Shown here: positions 51,836 through 61,035 of the stretch, piece after piece
How positions within the stretch are numbered: position 1 is the first letter of the stretch
Layout: each line of letters begins with the position of its first letter
Assembly (NCBI GenBank): GCA_964393825.1
Contig: CAYMUY010000001.1
Location: 186,001-250,000, forward strand
Source of the DNA: PFJX01 sp964393825
GTDB lineage: Bacteria; Pseudomonadota; Gammaproteobacteria; Burkholderiales; Thiobacillaceae
Length of the DNA stretch: 64,000 nucleotides
Direction of reading: 5' to 3'
Program-made: the position numbers and the translations under genes
The notes under the pieces: model-generated
The model's database searches: none
What the model saw: only the letters and a program-made list of their open reading frames with translations
Told to the model about the DNA's origin: nothing

Positions 51836-52105
51836 TTACTTGACGATGAAATCGATCATCACGCCTTGCGGGCCCTGGTCCAGGTAGTTGATGTCGATGC
51901 GTTCGCCGTAGCGCGCCTGCATCTGCTGCAGCAGCGGGATCGGGTTGTGGTCGTTGACGAAGCGCATGCGCTCGCCCGGGTTGAGGGCGTCGAGGGCGCC
52001 GAAGATGGCGGCATGACGGAAACGCTTGGCGATGCCGCGCGCGTCGAAGGGGTAGATGGCGTCCGAGCGGGTATGGTCGTGAACGGGGATGTGGATTTCA
52101 GTCAT
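51836..52105 (-). CDS. DUF2249-domain protein
   Basis: The 89-residue protein shows the DUF2249 pattern (FDARGIAKRFRHAAIFGAL, then NDHNPIPLLQQM). Such domains often accompany denitrification or nitric oxide genes. I chose ATG 52105 with GAGGT before it; an in-frame start at 52141 exists. It is followed by the membrane gene. Confidence 0.85.
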   Translation of the reverse strand: MTEIHIPVHDHTRSDAIYPFDARGIAKRFRHAAIFGALDALNPGERMRFVNDHNPIPLLQQMQARYGERIDINYLDQGPQGVMIDFIVK

Positions 52106-52275
52106 GGTGGACCTCGATTTGAAAGGAGCCCGCATGGTCATGCCGGATGCCGGGGAGCGCCTTGATCGATGTCATGGGCTGGCCCTGGAGGGATCAGGGG
52201 CAAAGAGGTGAGCCATTGCCCCGCTTGCCGCTAAACTAGCATTCAGTTCGATAAGGATAACGGGAAACTGGCATC

Positions 52276-53448
52276 GTGACGCCGCATCATCAGGTCCTCA
52301 TCATCGGCGGTGGTCCCGCTGGTGCCGCCGCTGCCCACACCCTGGCGCGGCACGGTGTCGATGTCGCGGTGATCGACAAGGCCGCGTTTCCCCGTGACAA
52401 GCTCTGCGGCGGCCTCCTGACCCTGCGCAGCAGGAAAATCTATCAGCGCATCTTTGCTTCGTCCTGGGATGACGTCGTTAGCCACACCGCGCACGGCGTC
52501 AAATTCCTGCACCAGGGACGCGTGCTCAGCGAGGTCGTGGATCACCGCGACCTATGCTTTACCCGGCGCCTGGATTTCGACCAGCACCTGCTCGACCAGG
52601 CCATCGCGCGGGGCGCCTGCACGTATCTCGACGATGCCGTCGTTGCCATCGATTTCGCCGCGAAAACGTGTCGTCTGGAGTCGGGTCGGGAAATCGGCTA
52701 TGACACGCTGATCGGCGCCGATGGCGTCAACAGCCTGGTCGCCAGGAGCTTGTTCGGGCGCGCTTTCAATCCACGCACGGTGGCCTTCGCCCTGGAAATG
52801 GAAGTCGACCGTGGCCGCCATGCCGCCGAATTGCGCGATCCGGAAATCCATTTCGGTGTGGTGCGCTGGGGCTATGCCTGGGTGTTTCCCAAGCGGGACA
52901 CGCTCACCGTCGGGGTCGGCGGCCTGCATGCGCGCAACCCTGAACTGAAATCCACATTCAGCGCCTTTCTCCGCGAGCGCTTCGGCGCCTTGCCGGAGGG
53001 CCGGATCAAGGGTCACCATCTGCCCTTCGGTGACTACCGCAAGGTGCCGGGCCGCGGCGATGTCCTGCTCTGCGGCGACGCCGCCGGGCTGGTCGACCCG
53101 ATCACCGGCGAGGGCATCGCCTACGCCATGCTGAGCGGCCTTTACGCCGCCGAGTCCATCATCGAATCCGGTCGCCGCCCCGCCCTGCCCGCCTATCGCG
53201 TCCGCTACCGGGAAATCACCCGCGACTTCGACCACGCCAACCGCTTGCGCCATCTGCTGTTTCCGACCCCCTGCGAACGCATTTTCCTCAAGGCGCTGCC
53301 GGCGAGCGACAGCCTGGCGCTGCAGCATATGGAGCTGATGGCGGACGAAATCGGCTATGGCGACTATGCCCGCCACATGTTCAGCCGCGCAATGCGCCGA
53401 TTGGGTCACAGATTGCTGTTTCGTTCCGCCACCAGAGCGGGACAATAG
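52276..53448 (+). CDS. FAD-dependent oxidoreductase of the geranylgeranyl reductase family
   Basis: The 390-residue flavoprotein has an N-terminal GGGPAGAAAAHTL dinucleotide motif, a LIGADGVNS segment near 152 and GDAAGLVDPITGEG near 270. It resembles reductases of isoprenoid side chains and menaquinone-type quinones. It begins with GTG at 52276. It is divergent from the DUF2249 gene, with 170 bases between. Confidence 0.88.
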   Translation: MTPHHQVLIIGGGPAGAAAAHTLARHGVDVAVIDKAAFPRDKLCGGLLTLRSRKIYQRIFASSWDDVVSHTAHGVKFLHQGRVLSEVVDHRDLCFTRRLDFDQHLLDQAIARGACTYLDDAVVAIDFAAKTCRLESGREIGYDTLIGADGVNSLVARSLFGRAFNPRTVAFALEMEVDRGRHAAELRDPEIHFGVVRWGYAWVFPKRDTLTVGVGGLHARNPELKSTFSAFLRERFGALPEGRIKGHHLPFGDYRKVPGRGDVLLCGDAAGLVDPITGEGIAYAMLSGLYAAESIIESGRRPALPAYRVRYREITRDFDHANRLRHLLFPTPCERIFLKALPASDSLALQHMELMADEIGYGDYARHMFSRAMRRLGHRLLFRSATRAGQ

Positions 53449-53472
53449 CGGTATTCAAGAAGGAGCCCCGCC

Positions 53473-53754
53473 ATGAGCCACAAGCATGAACACCTGATTC
53501 GCGCGATCTTCCAGGATCCCATCAGCGGCAACATCCACTGGCGCGAGATCGAATCCCTCATCCTGCACCTCGGCGCCAGCATGGAACCCCTCACCGGTTC
53601 GCGTTACCGGATCGTGCTCAACGGTGTCGAGGGCATCCTGCACCACCCCCATCACAGCAACGTGTTCGGCAAGCAGGACATCAAGAACCTGCGCCAGTAT
53701 CTGGCCTCTGCCCGGGTGACGCCGTCGTTGTACGAGGAAAGCCAGAAACACTGA
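53473..53754 (+). CDS. Solitary HicA-like protein
   Basis: The 93-residue protein has a double-stranded-RNA-binding-like HicA fold with GSRYRIVLNG near 42 in place of the usual GSH. His residues follow in LHHPHHSN. No hicB antitoxin gene is adjacent. A good ribosome site AAGGAG precedes the ATG. It could be a chromosomal relic or a non-toxic variant. Confidence 0.75.
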   Translation: MSHKHEHLIRAIFQDPISGNIHWREIESLILHLGASMEPLTGSRYRIVLNGVEGILHHPHHSNVFGKQDIKNLRQYLASARVTPSLYEESQKH

Positions 53755-54573
53755 TCAGCCGTCTCCCCCGAAGCGCTTGCCTGACTCGATGGGCTGGCCG
53801 CAATGCGGGCAGACCTTCGCCTGTCGCTCGCGGCGCATTTCCTCGGTGAAGCTGGCCCCCATGATGCCGGCCGGCAGGGCGAACATGGCGATGCCGAAGA
53901 CGGCGACCAGGGAGGCGAACAGCCTGCCCAATCCGGTCACCGGAAAAACGTCGCCATAACCCACGGTGGTGAGAGTGACCACGGCCCACCAAGCGGTGGT
54001 GGGGATATCGGGAAACTTGTCCGGCTGCGCCTCGTGTTCGGCGAAGTACATCAACGATGCCGCGAGAATGATCAGCAGCAACATCAGGAGGCTGGTGATG
54101 AGCAGTTCCTCCTTCTTGTTGCGCATGACCCGGGCGAACAGCGCCAGGGTTTCCGAATAACGCCCGAACTTGGCGATGCGTAGCAGCCGCAACAACCGCA
54201 GCGCCCTTAGGAAACGCATGTCTAGCGCCAGGAAGCTGAGGAAATACGGCAGCACCGCGATCAGGTCGACCAGGGCCAGTGGCGAGAACATGAAACGCAG
54301 TCGCCCGAGGAGCGGCCGCGCATAGGCCGGCTGGCTGGTGCAGGCCGCCAGTCGCGCCAGGTATTCCAGGCTGAACACCGCAACCGAGAACGTCTCGAAG
54401 ACATCCAGCCAGGGGCCATAACGCACGCTGACACTGTGCACGGTGCCGATGATCACCGCGCCCAGGTTGAGGCAGATCAGCGCGATCAGGAAGGTACTCG
54501 TCGTCGCCGCCCAGCGGTCATCCGGCGCCGGCGTATCGAGCAGCCGCCACAGCCGGTCGCGGGTCAGGGACAT
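53755..54573 (-). CDS. Voltage-gated potassium channel family protein
   Basis: The 272-residue channel has six helices. S4 carries regularly spaced Arg (about 120-138), and the selectivity filter is TVGYGD at 203-208. A C-terminal CPHCGQPI could be half of a zinc ribbon. It stops at the same place as the HicA-like gene on the other strand and starts three bases before pgm ends on its own strand, so the two are likely cotranslated. Confidence 0.92.
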   Translation of the reverse strand: MSLTRDRLWRLLDTPAPDDRWAATTSTFLIALICLNLGAVIIGTVHSVSVRYGPWLDVFETFSVAVFSLEYLARLAACTSQPAYARPLLGRLRFMFSPLALVDLIAVLPYFLSFLALDMRFLRALRLLRLLRIAKFGRYSETLALFARVMRNKKEELLITSLLMLLLIILAASLMYFAEHEAQPDKFPDIPTTAWWAVVTLTTVGYGDVFPVTGLGRLFASLVAVFGIAMFALPAGIMGASFTEEMRRERQAKVCPHCGQPIESGKRFGGDG

Positions 54574-54576
54574 GCT

Positions 54577-56205
54577 TCAGGCCAGTGCGTTGCCGACGAT
54601 CTCCTGGGCTTCCTTGACGATGGCCCGCAGGTGCTCTTCGCTCTTGAAACTCTCCGCGTAGATCTTGTAGATGTCCTCGGTGCCGGAGGGGCGGGCGGCG
54701 AACCAGCCGTTTTCCGTGGCGACCTTGAGACCGCCGATCGGGGCGTCGTTGCCGGGGGCGCGGGTGAACTTGCCGGTGATCGGCTCACCGGCCAGGGTGG
54801 CGGTGGTGACCTTTTCCGGGGTGAGCTGCTTGAACGCGGCCTTCTGCGCCGGGGTGGCGGCGGCGTCGATGCGCACGTAGTAGGGCGTGCCGTGCTCGGC
54901 GGCGAGCTTCTGATAGTAGCGGCCGGGGTCTTCGCCGGTGACGGCGGTGATCTCGGCGGCGAGCAGGCCGAGGATGATGCCGTCCTTGTCCGTGGTCCAG
55001 ACGCTGCCGTCGCGGCGCAGGAAGGATGCGCCGGCGGATTCCTCGCCGCCGAAGCAGAAACTGCCATCCATCAGGCCCTGGGAGAACCATTTGAAGCCCA
55101 CCGGCACTTCCAGGAAGGCGCGGCCAAGGCCGTGCACCACCCGGTCGATCAGGCCACTGGACACCAGGGTCTTGCCCACCGCCGCCGTGACCGGCCATTG
55201 CGGCCGATGCGTGAGCAGGTAATGGATGGCGACCGCGAGATAGTGATTGGGGTTCAACAGTCCGATGGAGGGGGTGACGATGCCATGGCGGTCGACGTCG
55301 GCGTCATTGCCCCAGGCAATGTCGAACCGGTCCTTCAGTTTCACCAGGCTGGCCATGGCGTAGGGACTGGAGCAGTCCATGCGAATCTTGCCGTCATGAT
55401 CCAGGGTCATGAAGGCGAAGGCGGGATCGACCTTGGGATTCACCACCTCGATGTTCAGGCCGTATTTTTCGGCGATCGGCTTCCAGTAGGCCACTGCGGC
55501 GCCGCCCAGCGGATCGACCCCGATCCTCAACCTGGCGGCGCGGATCGCGGCAAAGTCGATGACGTTGGCCAGATCGGCGATGTAGGGCGCGGCGAAATCT
55601 TCCTGTTTCACCTTGGCCAGCGCTTGCGCATAGGGCAGCCGCTTCACCCCGCGGTTGCCGTCCGCCATCAGGGCGTTGGCGCGATTTTCGATCCAGCCGG
55701 TGACATCGGTGTCCGCCGGGCCACCATTGGGCGGGTTGTACTTGATGCCGCCGTCGCGCGGCGGGTTGTGCGAGGGCGTGATGACCAGACCGTCGGCACG
55801 CACCGCTGCCGGGTCGGCGTTGTGGACGAGGATGGCGCGCGAGATCACCGGTGTCGGCGTGAAGCCGCCATCAGCCTGGATGCGGGTATCGACACCGTTC
55901 GCGGCGAGGACCTCGATGGCGCTCCGTTGCGCGGGCGCGGACAAGGCATGGCTGTCCATGCCCGTGAACAAGGGCCCGGTGATGCCTGCCCCGGCGCGGT
56001 ATTCGCACACGGCCTGGGTGATGGCGAGGATGTGCGCCTCGTTGAAGCTGAGGTTGAAAGCGCTGCCGCGATGGCCACTGGTGCCGAATGCGACACGCTG
56101 GGTGGCGACATTGACATCCGGCTGCTCGCCATAGGCGGCCAGCAACGCGGTCACATCGATCAACGCATCGGCGGGGGCGGGTTGGCCGGCGAGAGGGTGG
56201 GTCAT
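54577..56205 (-). CDS. pgm: Phosphoglucomutase, alpha-D-glucose phosphate-specific
   Basis: The 542-residue enzyme interconverts glucose 1- and 6-phosphate. The catalytic Ser loop is TPSHNPP near 145, the metal loop is in DPLGGAA, and the TSGHRGSA motif lies near 39. The length is standard. It precedes the potassium channel gene. It connects glycogen/GH15 products to zwf. Confidence 0.96.
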   Translation of the reverse strand: MTHPLAGQPAPADALIDVTALLAAYGEQPDVNVATQRVAFGTSGHRGSAFNLSFNEAHILAITQAVCEYRAGAGITGPLFTGMDSHALSAPAQRSAIEVLAANGVDTRIQADGGFTPTPVISRAILVHNADPAAVRADGLVITPSHNPPRDGGIKYNPPNGGPADTDVTGWIENRANALMADGNRGVKRLPYAQALAKVKQEDFAAPYIADLANVIDFAAIRAARLRIGVDPLGGAAVAYWKPIAEKYGLNIEVVNPKVDPAFAFMTLDHDGKIRMDCSSPYAMASLVKLKDRFDIAWGNDADVDRHGIVTPSIGLLNPNHYLAVAIHYLLTHRPQWPVTAAVGKTLVSSGLIDRVVHGLGRAFLEVPVGFKWFSQGLMDGSFCFGGEESAGASFLRRDGSVWTTDKDGIILGLLAAEITAVTGEDPGRYYQKLAAEHGTPYYVRIDAAATPAQKAAFKQLTPEKVTTATLAGEPITGKFTRAPGNDAPIGGLKVATENGWFAARPSGTEDIYKIYAESFKSEEHLRAIVKEAQEIVGNALA

Positions 56206-56501
56206 GCGGGTTCTCCGTTCGAGTGGTCCTGGGGTTATGGGGTGAATCTTACGTCGGCGCAGCGAGGGGCGTGCGTTCCCCTATCACGGTCTCGTCTGGC
56301 GCGTGCACCATCATAGGGCGGCCGCGCTGCCATGGTGCGCCATGGCTGGTATTCAACATGGTGGCGAAACTGCCCCTGACAGAATAATCACATGGAAACA
56401 GTGGGTTAAAAAAATATCAAGAATGACTCAAATACCCGAGTGTATTGGTATGGAACTTGCAATATAATGATTCACTAATTAACTAGATCGAGGAGTTTTT
56501 C
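56206..56501. other. AT-rich divergent intergenic region
   Basis: The right half (about 56370-56500) is clearly AT-rich compared with the rest of the window. TATAAT at 56463-56468 is a good -10 box for the rightward gene. A TGTATT is the best -35 match. No gene was seen in the rest. Confidence 0.5.
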
Positions 56502-56786
56502 ATGCAAGGCAAGCTCGTGGTTCTGATGTTATCGACCCTTCTGACATCCACCGGCGCCGTCGCTGATGGACAACAATTGCCTGGCTGCCATCAGTTGCTG
56601 ACCGAGCGGGAGTGCGCCGAGCATCAGTCCCGCCTTGCCACCCTGGCCAGCGGCGAGGCACTTGAACATTACCTGGCGGAGTATGAAAGCATCCGCAGGG
56701 AGCGCGAGCGCTTCTGCGATTGCAAGAACGTCCCCGCGGGCTGGGTGCGCATGCCGAAGCAGCAGCACGCAATGTTGCGCTTCTGA
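56502..56786 (+). CDS. Small secreted cysteine-containing protein of unknown function
   Basis: The 94-residue precursor has a signal peptide (about 1-22). Four Cys (29, 38, 72 and 74) suggest disulfides or metal binding. A good ribosome site GAGGAG precedes the ATG. No family was recognised. It lies beside an AT-rich stretch. Confidence 0.75.
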   Translation: MQGKLVVLMLSTLLTSTGAVADGQQLPGCHQLLTERECAEHQSRLATLASGEALEHYLAEYESIRRERERFCDCKNVPAGWVRMPKQQHAMLRF

Positions 56787-56796
56787 TACGCGCGCC

Positions 56797-57018
56797 TCAA
56801 GCCGCCGCGCGCACGATGATGCGCATGCCCCGGCACTCAACCTGCTGACCGGCGCGTATCTTCGCGGTCTTGCGCTGTTCGGGTTGGCCGTCGAGCTGAA
56901 CTTCACCCGCTGCCACCAGCGCCTTGCCGGCGCCGCCGCTGTCAGCGATTCCGGTCAGCTTGAGCAGATTGCAAAGTTCCACGAACTCACCGCGCAATTC
57001 AAAATCAATGATCTGCAT
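56797..57018 (-). CDS. S4-domain RNA-binding protein (YbcJ-like)
   Basis: The 73-residue protein is a single S4 domain (FVELCNLLKLTGIADSGG near 12, then LDGQPEQRKTAKIRAGQ). It probably binds structured RNA. It overlaps the yaeQ 3' end by 14 bases. Confidence 0.9.
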   Translation of the reverse strand: MQIIDFELRGEFVELCNLLKLTGIADSGGAGKALVAAGEVQLDGQPEQRKTAKIRAGQQVECRGMRIIVRAAA

Positions 57019-57556
57019 GTTTTTTTAGATAAACGGGTTCAATGTGGACCGTCTCGGTGCCATCGGTGACCCAGACTTGACCGTCCTGGATCGTGCATTG
57101 CAGACGCATGTTCCGTTGCGCCAGCGCAGCCAGCCCCTGGCTTGCCTCGGGGGTCAGGCCCATCACCGTAACATTGTCGAGCTTGCCCAGTTTGGCGCGG
57201 TTCTGCTCCCACCAGTTTTCGGCGGTGCGACTGCCATAGCTGAGGATCACCACCTGCCTGGCGCGTCCGCAGGCCTTGCGCGTCCATTTTTCATCCGGCA
57301 GGCCGACATCGATCCAGAGTTCGATGGCGCCGGTGAGATCGCGCAGCCAGAGATCGGGTTCATCATCCGCGCACATGCCCTTGGCGAAGCCAAGCTGCTC
57401 CCGAGCATGCAGGATGAACGCCAGGAGCCGAACCATCATGCGCTCATCGGTTTCGGAGGGATGCCGAGCCAGGGTGAGGATGTGATCCGCGTAATAATTG
57501 CGATCCATGTCGGCGATCTGAAGATCGGCCTTGAAGATGGTTGCTTTGAGGGCCAT
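57005..57556 (-). CDS. yaeQ: YaeQ family protein
   Basis: The 183-residue protein matches the YaeQ family (ALKATIFKADLQIADMDRNY at the start; DEPDLWLRDLTG near 65; VVILSYGSRT near 102). YaeQ has a PD-(D/E)XK nuclease fold; its biological role is not settled. It is followed by the S4 gene. Confidence 0.94.
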   Translation of the reverse strand: MALKATIFKADLQIADMDRNYYADHILTLARHPSETDERMMVRLLAFILHAREQLGFAKGMCADDEPDLWLRDLTGAIELWIDVGLPDEKWTRKACGRARQVVILSYGSRTAENWWEQNRAKLGKLDNVTVMGLTPEASQGLAALAQRNMRLQCTIQDGQVWVTDGTETVHIEPVYLKKHADH

Positions 57557-57765
57557 GAACTGGAACAGGTCGGAATTGGCCCTCTATGTTACAGGTGAGC
57601 CGTTCCCGCCACCGGTACATGTCTTCCGAACGGTCTGGTGAATAGCTACCAATTGCCAGGAAAGCCATTGACGTCGGCATGCTTGGGACTTAAGTTCCCT
57701 GAGCCGCTGATTTCAGCGTGTTGATTTTCAACATTCCGCACCCCAAGTCTGGAGAGGAGACATCC

Positions 57766-58125
57766 ATGAATCAAAAATTCGCCACCCTGGTTTTTGCCGG
57801 CCTGACCGCCTTTGCCCTGTCCGCATGCAGCAGCACCCCGGCCAAGGCCGACAAGGCTGCCGCTGCACCCGCTGCCGCCCAGGAAGCCGCCAAGCCCATG
57901 CTCTCGGAGGCCGCGCAGCAGGCGCTGGCCAAGGCGGAAGCCGACGTGAAACTCGCGAAGAGCCACTTTGCTCTGTGGACCACCGCTGAAAACGCGATGA
58001 AGAGCGCACAAGAAGCCGCCAAGGCCGGCGATAGTGCCGCCGTGATCAAGCAGGCGAAGTTCGTGTCCGACCAGGTGACCCGCGGTATCGCCCAACTGTC
58101 CTACCCTTCCACCGAATTGAAGTAA
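57766..58125 (+). CDS. Ala/Lys-rich lipoprotein (DUF4398-like)
   Basis: The 119-residue lipoprotein has a lipobox (LSAC) after a 20-residue signal. The mature part is helical and Ala-rich with a repeated EAAKAGD pattern, which suggests a coiled-coil envelope protein. ATG 57766 follows GGAGAGGAGA. The frame is open upstream to 57718. Confidence 0.82.
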   Translation: MNQKFATLVFAGLTAFALSACSSTPAKADKAAAAPAAAQEAAKPMLSEAAQQALAKAEADVKLAKSHFALWTTAENAMKSAQEAAKAGDSAAVIKQAKFVSDQVTRGIAQLSYPSTELK

Positions 58126-58131
58126 TTCCGC

Positions 58132-58590
58132 ATGTTCCGCCCGGGCATGATTGTCATGCTTGCCCTGCTGGCCATGCCGGCAGGGGCGGAAATCTACAAA
58201 TGGACGGATGCCCAGGGCAAGGTCCATTACGGTGATCAACCACCGGGCAGCACCCCTCCCGAAACATTCACTCCCAGGATTTCCAAAGCCGCTGAAGCGC
58301 GCGCGATGGAAGCGCGTCGGCAACTGGCGGACGAAGCTGCGCGCAAGCGCATCGAAGAGGCGAAAACCCGGGAAGTCTTAGCCAGTGATCAGGCCGCCAA
58401 GGCGGAAGAAACCCGGCGCAAGGCGGAAAACTGCCAGCGCGCGCGCGGCAACCTGGAGCTGCTGCAACGCGCTCACATGCGGCTCAGCACAGTCGACGCG
58501 CAGGGAAAGACCCGGATGCTGGATGCGGCGGGTCGCCAGGAGGAAATCGAGCGCGCGCAAAAAATGATGCGGGAGAATTGCGCGAACTGA
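58132..58590 (+). CDS. DUF4124-domain secreted protein
   Basis: The 152-residue protein has a signal peptide (about 1-19) and the DUF4124 motif EIYKWTDAQGKVHYGDQPP. A helical Lys/Glu/Arg-rich tail follows. It starts six bases after the lipoprotein stop and may be cotranscribed. The role is unknown. Confidence 0.9.
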   Translation: MFRPGMIVMLALLAMPAGAEIYKWTDAQGKVHYGDQPPGSTPPETFTPRISKAAEARAMEARRQLADEAARKRIEEAKTREVLASDQAAKAEETRRKAENCQRARGNLELLQRAHMRLSTVDAQGKTRMLDAAGRQEEIERAQKMMRENCAN

Positions 58591-58620
58591 GCGCGCGACC
58601 TGCTCTTCCCCGACAGCCGG

Positions 58621-58935
58621 CTAGGCTGCCTCGCCACCACCTTTCTTCATGACCTTGCCTTCCGCCGCGCGCTGCTTGCGGACTTCCTTGGGGTCGGCGA
58701 TCAACGGGCGGTAGATTTCGACACGGTCCTTTTCGCGTACCACGGCATCCAACTTGGCGAGTTTGTTCCAGATGCCCAGCTTGTTTTTCGCCAGGTCGAT
58801 CTCGGGAAATTCCGCGAGCAGGCCGGATCGCTCCACCGCATCCTTTACCGTGGAACCCTCGTTGAGCGTGACCATGACCACCTTCTGCCGGTCCTGCCGG
58901 CCATACACCACTTCGACATGAATGAGAGCAGTCAT
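58621..58935 (-). CDS. ratB: RnfH/RatB ubiquitin-like family protein
   Basis: The 104-residue protein matches the RnfH/RatB family (VEVVYGRQDRQKVV near 7, RVEIYRPLIADPKEVRKQRA near 72). It overlaps ratA by four bases, as in Escherichia coli. The function is not firmly known. Confidence 0.92.
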   Translation of the reverse strand: MTALIHVEVVYGRQDRQKVVMVTLNEGSTVKDAVERSGLLAEFPEIDLAKNKLGIWNKLAKLDAVVREKDRVEIYRPLIADPKEVRKQRAAEGKVMKKGGGEAA

Positions 58936-59369
58936 CGCGCGCCGTAAACGTTTTCCGCCCGGTGCACGAACGCGTCCACCAGGCTGTTGGTGACCATGCC
59001 GAATACCGGCCCCACAACCTTCTCCAGCAGGCTGCTGGAGAACTCGTATTGCAGTTCGAATTCGATCTTGCAGGCGGTTTCCGCCAGTCGCTTGAAATGC
59101 CAGGCGCCCTCCAGCTTGCGGAACGGCCCGCTTTTCAGGGTGATCCGCATTTCCTCTGGAATGCGCTTGGGGTTTTCCGTGGTGAAATGCTGCTTCACAT
59201 GCATGTAGTGGAGGTGGATCGTCGCCTCGGTGACGTGTTCGTCGCGTCGCAGCAATTCGGTGCCGCCGCACCAGGGCAGAAACTGGGGATAGTCTTCGAC
59301 GCGATCCACCAGTTCGAACATTTCTGCCGCCGAGTAGGGCACCAGAACAGATTTCACGACTTTTGCCAT
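58932..59369 (-). CDS. ratA: RatA family START-domain protein
   Basis: The 145-residue SRPBCC protein (SVLVPYSAAEMFELVDRVED near 7; FLPWCGGTEL) matches RatA. It was described as a toxin inhibiting ribosome subunit joining, and its relatives are the COQ10 quinone-binding proteins. It is divergent from smpB, a widely conserved arrangement. The frame is open up to 59942, but that is a shadow of smpB. Confidence 0.94.
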   Translation of the reverse strand: MAKVVKSVLVPYSAAEMFELVDRVEDYPQFLPWCGGTELLRRDEHVTEATIHLHYMHVKQHFTTENPKRIPEEMRITLKSGPFRKLEGAWHFKRLAETACKIEFELQYEFSSSLLEKVVGPVFGMVTNSLVDAFVHRAENVYGAR

Positions 59370-59450
59370 AGTCGGGGCGAAGGATATGACGGCCCTGTAA
59401 AATAGCATGAAACCCCCTCGCCCTACGCCGTCCCACTCAGCCAATCGCCC

Positions 59451-59894
59451 ATGAGCATCATCGACAACAGACAAGTCTTCCACGAGTATTTCATCGAAGA
59501 ACGCTATGAGGCGGGCATCGTGCTGGAAGGCTGGGAAGTGAAAGCCATCCGCGCCGGCCGGGTGCAATTGAAGGAAGCCTATGTGGTGGTGAAACAGGAA
59601 GAGGTCTGGCTGGTCGGCTGCCATGTCAGTCCCTTGCCCACGGCCTCCACCCATATCCACCCGGACCCGACCCGCTCGCGCAAGCTGCTGCTGCACGCCC
59701 AGGAGATCCGCAAACTGATCGGCAAGGTCAAACAGGCCGGCTACACCCTGGCGCCGATCAATCTGCATTACACCAAGGGCCGCATCAAGCTGGAAATCGG
59801 CCTGGCCAAGGGCAAGAAGCTGCATGACAAGCGTGCCACCGAGAAGGAACGCGAATGGCAGCGGGAAAAGGCCCGCATCCTGCGCGACAAATGA
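59451..59894 (+). CDS. smpB: SsrA-binding protein
   Basis: The 147-residue protein delivers tmRNA to stalled ribosomes. IDNRQVFHEYFIEERYEAG at the start and the central GWEVKAIRAGRVQL are diagnostic, with a basic C-terminal tail. The stop overlaps the start of selU. No ssrA gene was found in the window. Confidence 0.97.
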   Translation: MSIIDNRQVFHEYFIEERYEAGIVLEGWEVKAIRAGRVQLKEAYVVVKQEEVWLVGCHVSPLPTASTHIHPDPTRSRKLLLHAQEIRKLIGKVKQAGYTLAPINLHYTKGRIKLEIGLAKGKKLHDKRATEKEREWQREKARILRDK

Positions 59895-61009
59895 GCCATT
59901 GCGCGGCAACAGACCCCCAGGCAGGCCGGGCGGAAACGTCACGGCGCAAGGACGCGTTGGCGGGAACCGACGCCCTGTTCGATTTCGACGAGATCATCGA
60001 CACCCGCTCGCCCGCCGAATACGCGGAAGACCACGCCCCCGGCGCCATCAATCTGCCGGTCCTCGACAATGCCGAACGAGCCCGCATTGGTACCCTGCAC
60101 AAGCAGGCCTCTGCCTTTGACGCAAAGAAAGCCGGCGCCGCGCTGGTTTCACGCAATATCGCCCGGCATCTGGAAACCCACTTCGCCGACAAGCCCAAGG
60201 ATTACCGTCCCCTGATCTACTGCTGGCGTGGCGGCAACCGCAGCGGCGCCATGACCACCGTGCTGCGCGCCATCGGCTGGCGGGCGGCGCAACTGGAAGG
60301 CGGTTACAAGGCCTACCGCCGCAGGGTCATCGACGAACTGGAGCGCCTCCCCGGCCTGCTCGACTTTCGTGTGGTGTGCGGCCCCACCGGTGTCGGCAAG
60401 AGCCGCTTCCTGCGCGCGTTGCAGGCAACCGGCGCCCAGGTGCTCGATCTGGAGGACCTGGCCGCGCACATGGGCTCGGTGCTGGGCGCCTATCCAGACC
60501 GGCCGCAACCCGCGCAGAAACGTTTCGAGAGCGACATCTGGAACACGCTGCGCGGTTTCGATCCGCAGCGGCCGGTGTTCGTGGAATCCGAAAGCAAGAA
60601 GATCGGCAACCTGCACACGCCCGAAGTGCTGCTCGCCCGCATGCGAGAAAGTGCCTGTCTCAACCTGCATGCCGGGATTCCGGTGCGGGTGGCCATCCTC
60701 AAGCGCGAATACACCCACTTCCTCGGTGATCCGGCCGCACTCGGTCGCCAGCTCGATTGCCTGACAGAACTCCAGGGCCGGGATCGGATCAAGCAATGGA
60801 AAACGCTGGCCGAGGAAGGAAAATGGGACGAACTGATCGCGGAACTCCTGGTGCAGCATTACGATCCCGCCTATACCCGTTCGCTGGGACGCAACTTCAC
60901 CCGCGCGGCCAACGCGGCCACATGGGTCCTGGACTCGGCTGCGGATGAGGCGATGCTGGACCTGGCCGGCAGGGTCGGAGCGAGCTTGCCCGCGATGGAA
61001 GGCAACTAA
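59891..61009 (+). CDS. selU: tRNA 2-selenouridine synthase
   Basis: The 372-residue protein (MnmH/YbbB) replaces sulfur by selenium in the wobble base of certain tRNAs. The N-terminal rhodanese domain has the Cys in LIYCWRGGNRSG near 115. The C-terminal part has a P-loop GPTGVGKS near 173. ATG 59891 overlaps the smpB stop. No selD lies in the window, so selenophosphate supply must come from elsewhere. Confidence 0.94.
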   Translation: MSHCAATDPQAGRAETSRRKDALAGTDALFDFDEIIDTRSPAEYAEDHAPGAINLPVLDNAERARIGTLHKQASAFDAKKAGAALVSRNIARHLETHFADKPKDYRPLIYCWRGGNRSGAMTTVLRAIGWRAAQLEGGYKAYRRRVIDELERLPGLLDFRVVCGPTGVGKSRFLRALQATGAQVLDLEDLAAHMGSVLGAYPDRPQPAQKRFESDIWNTLRGFDPQRPVFVESESKKIGNLHTPEVLLARMRESACLNLHAGIPVRVAILKREYTHFLGDPAALGRQLDCLTELQGRDRIKQWKTLAEEGKWDELIAELLVQHYDPAYTRSLGRNFTRAANAATWVLDSAADEAMLDLAGRVGASLPAMEGN

Positions 61010-61035
61010 TCGCGGCCTGGCCTCTCCTACGCATC

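Noticed and set aside
54436..56316. Plus-strand open frame of 626 codons
   Set aside because: It is antisense to pgm and the potassium channel and has the same shadow composition.
57685..57700. Single CTTAAG before the DUF4398-like gene as a response-regulator site
   Set aside because: No second hexamer at the right spacing was found.
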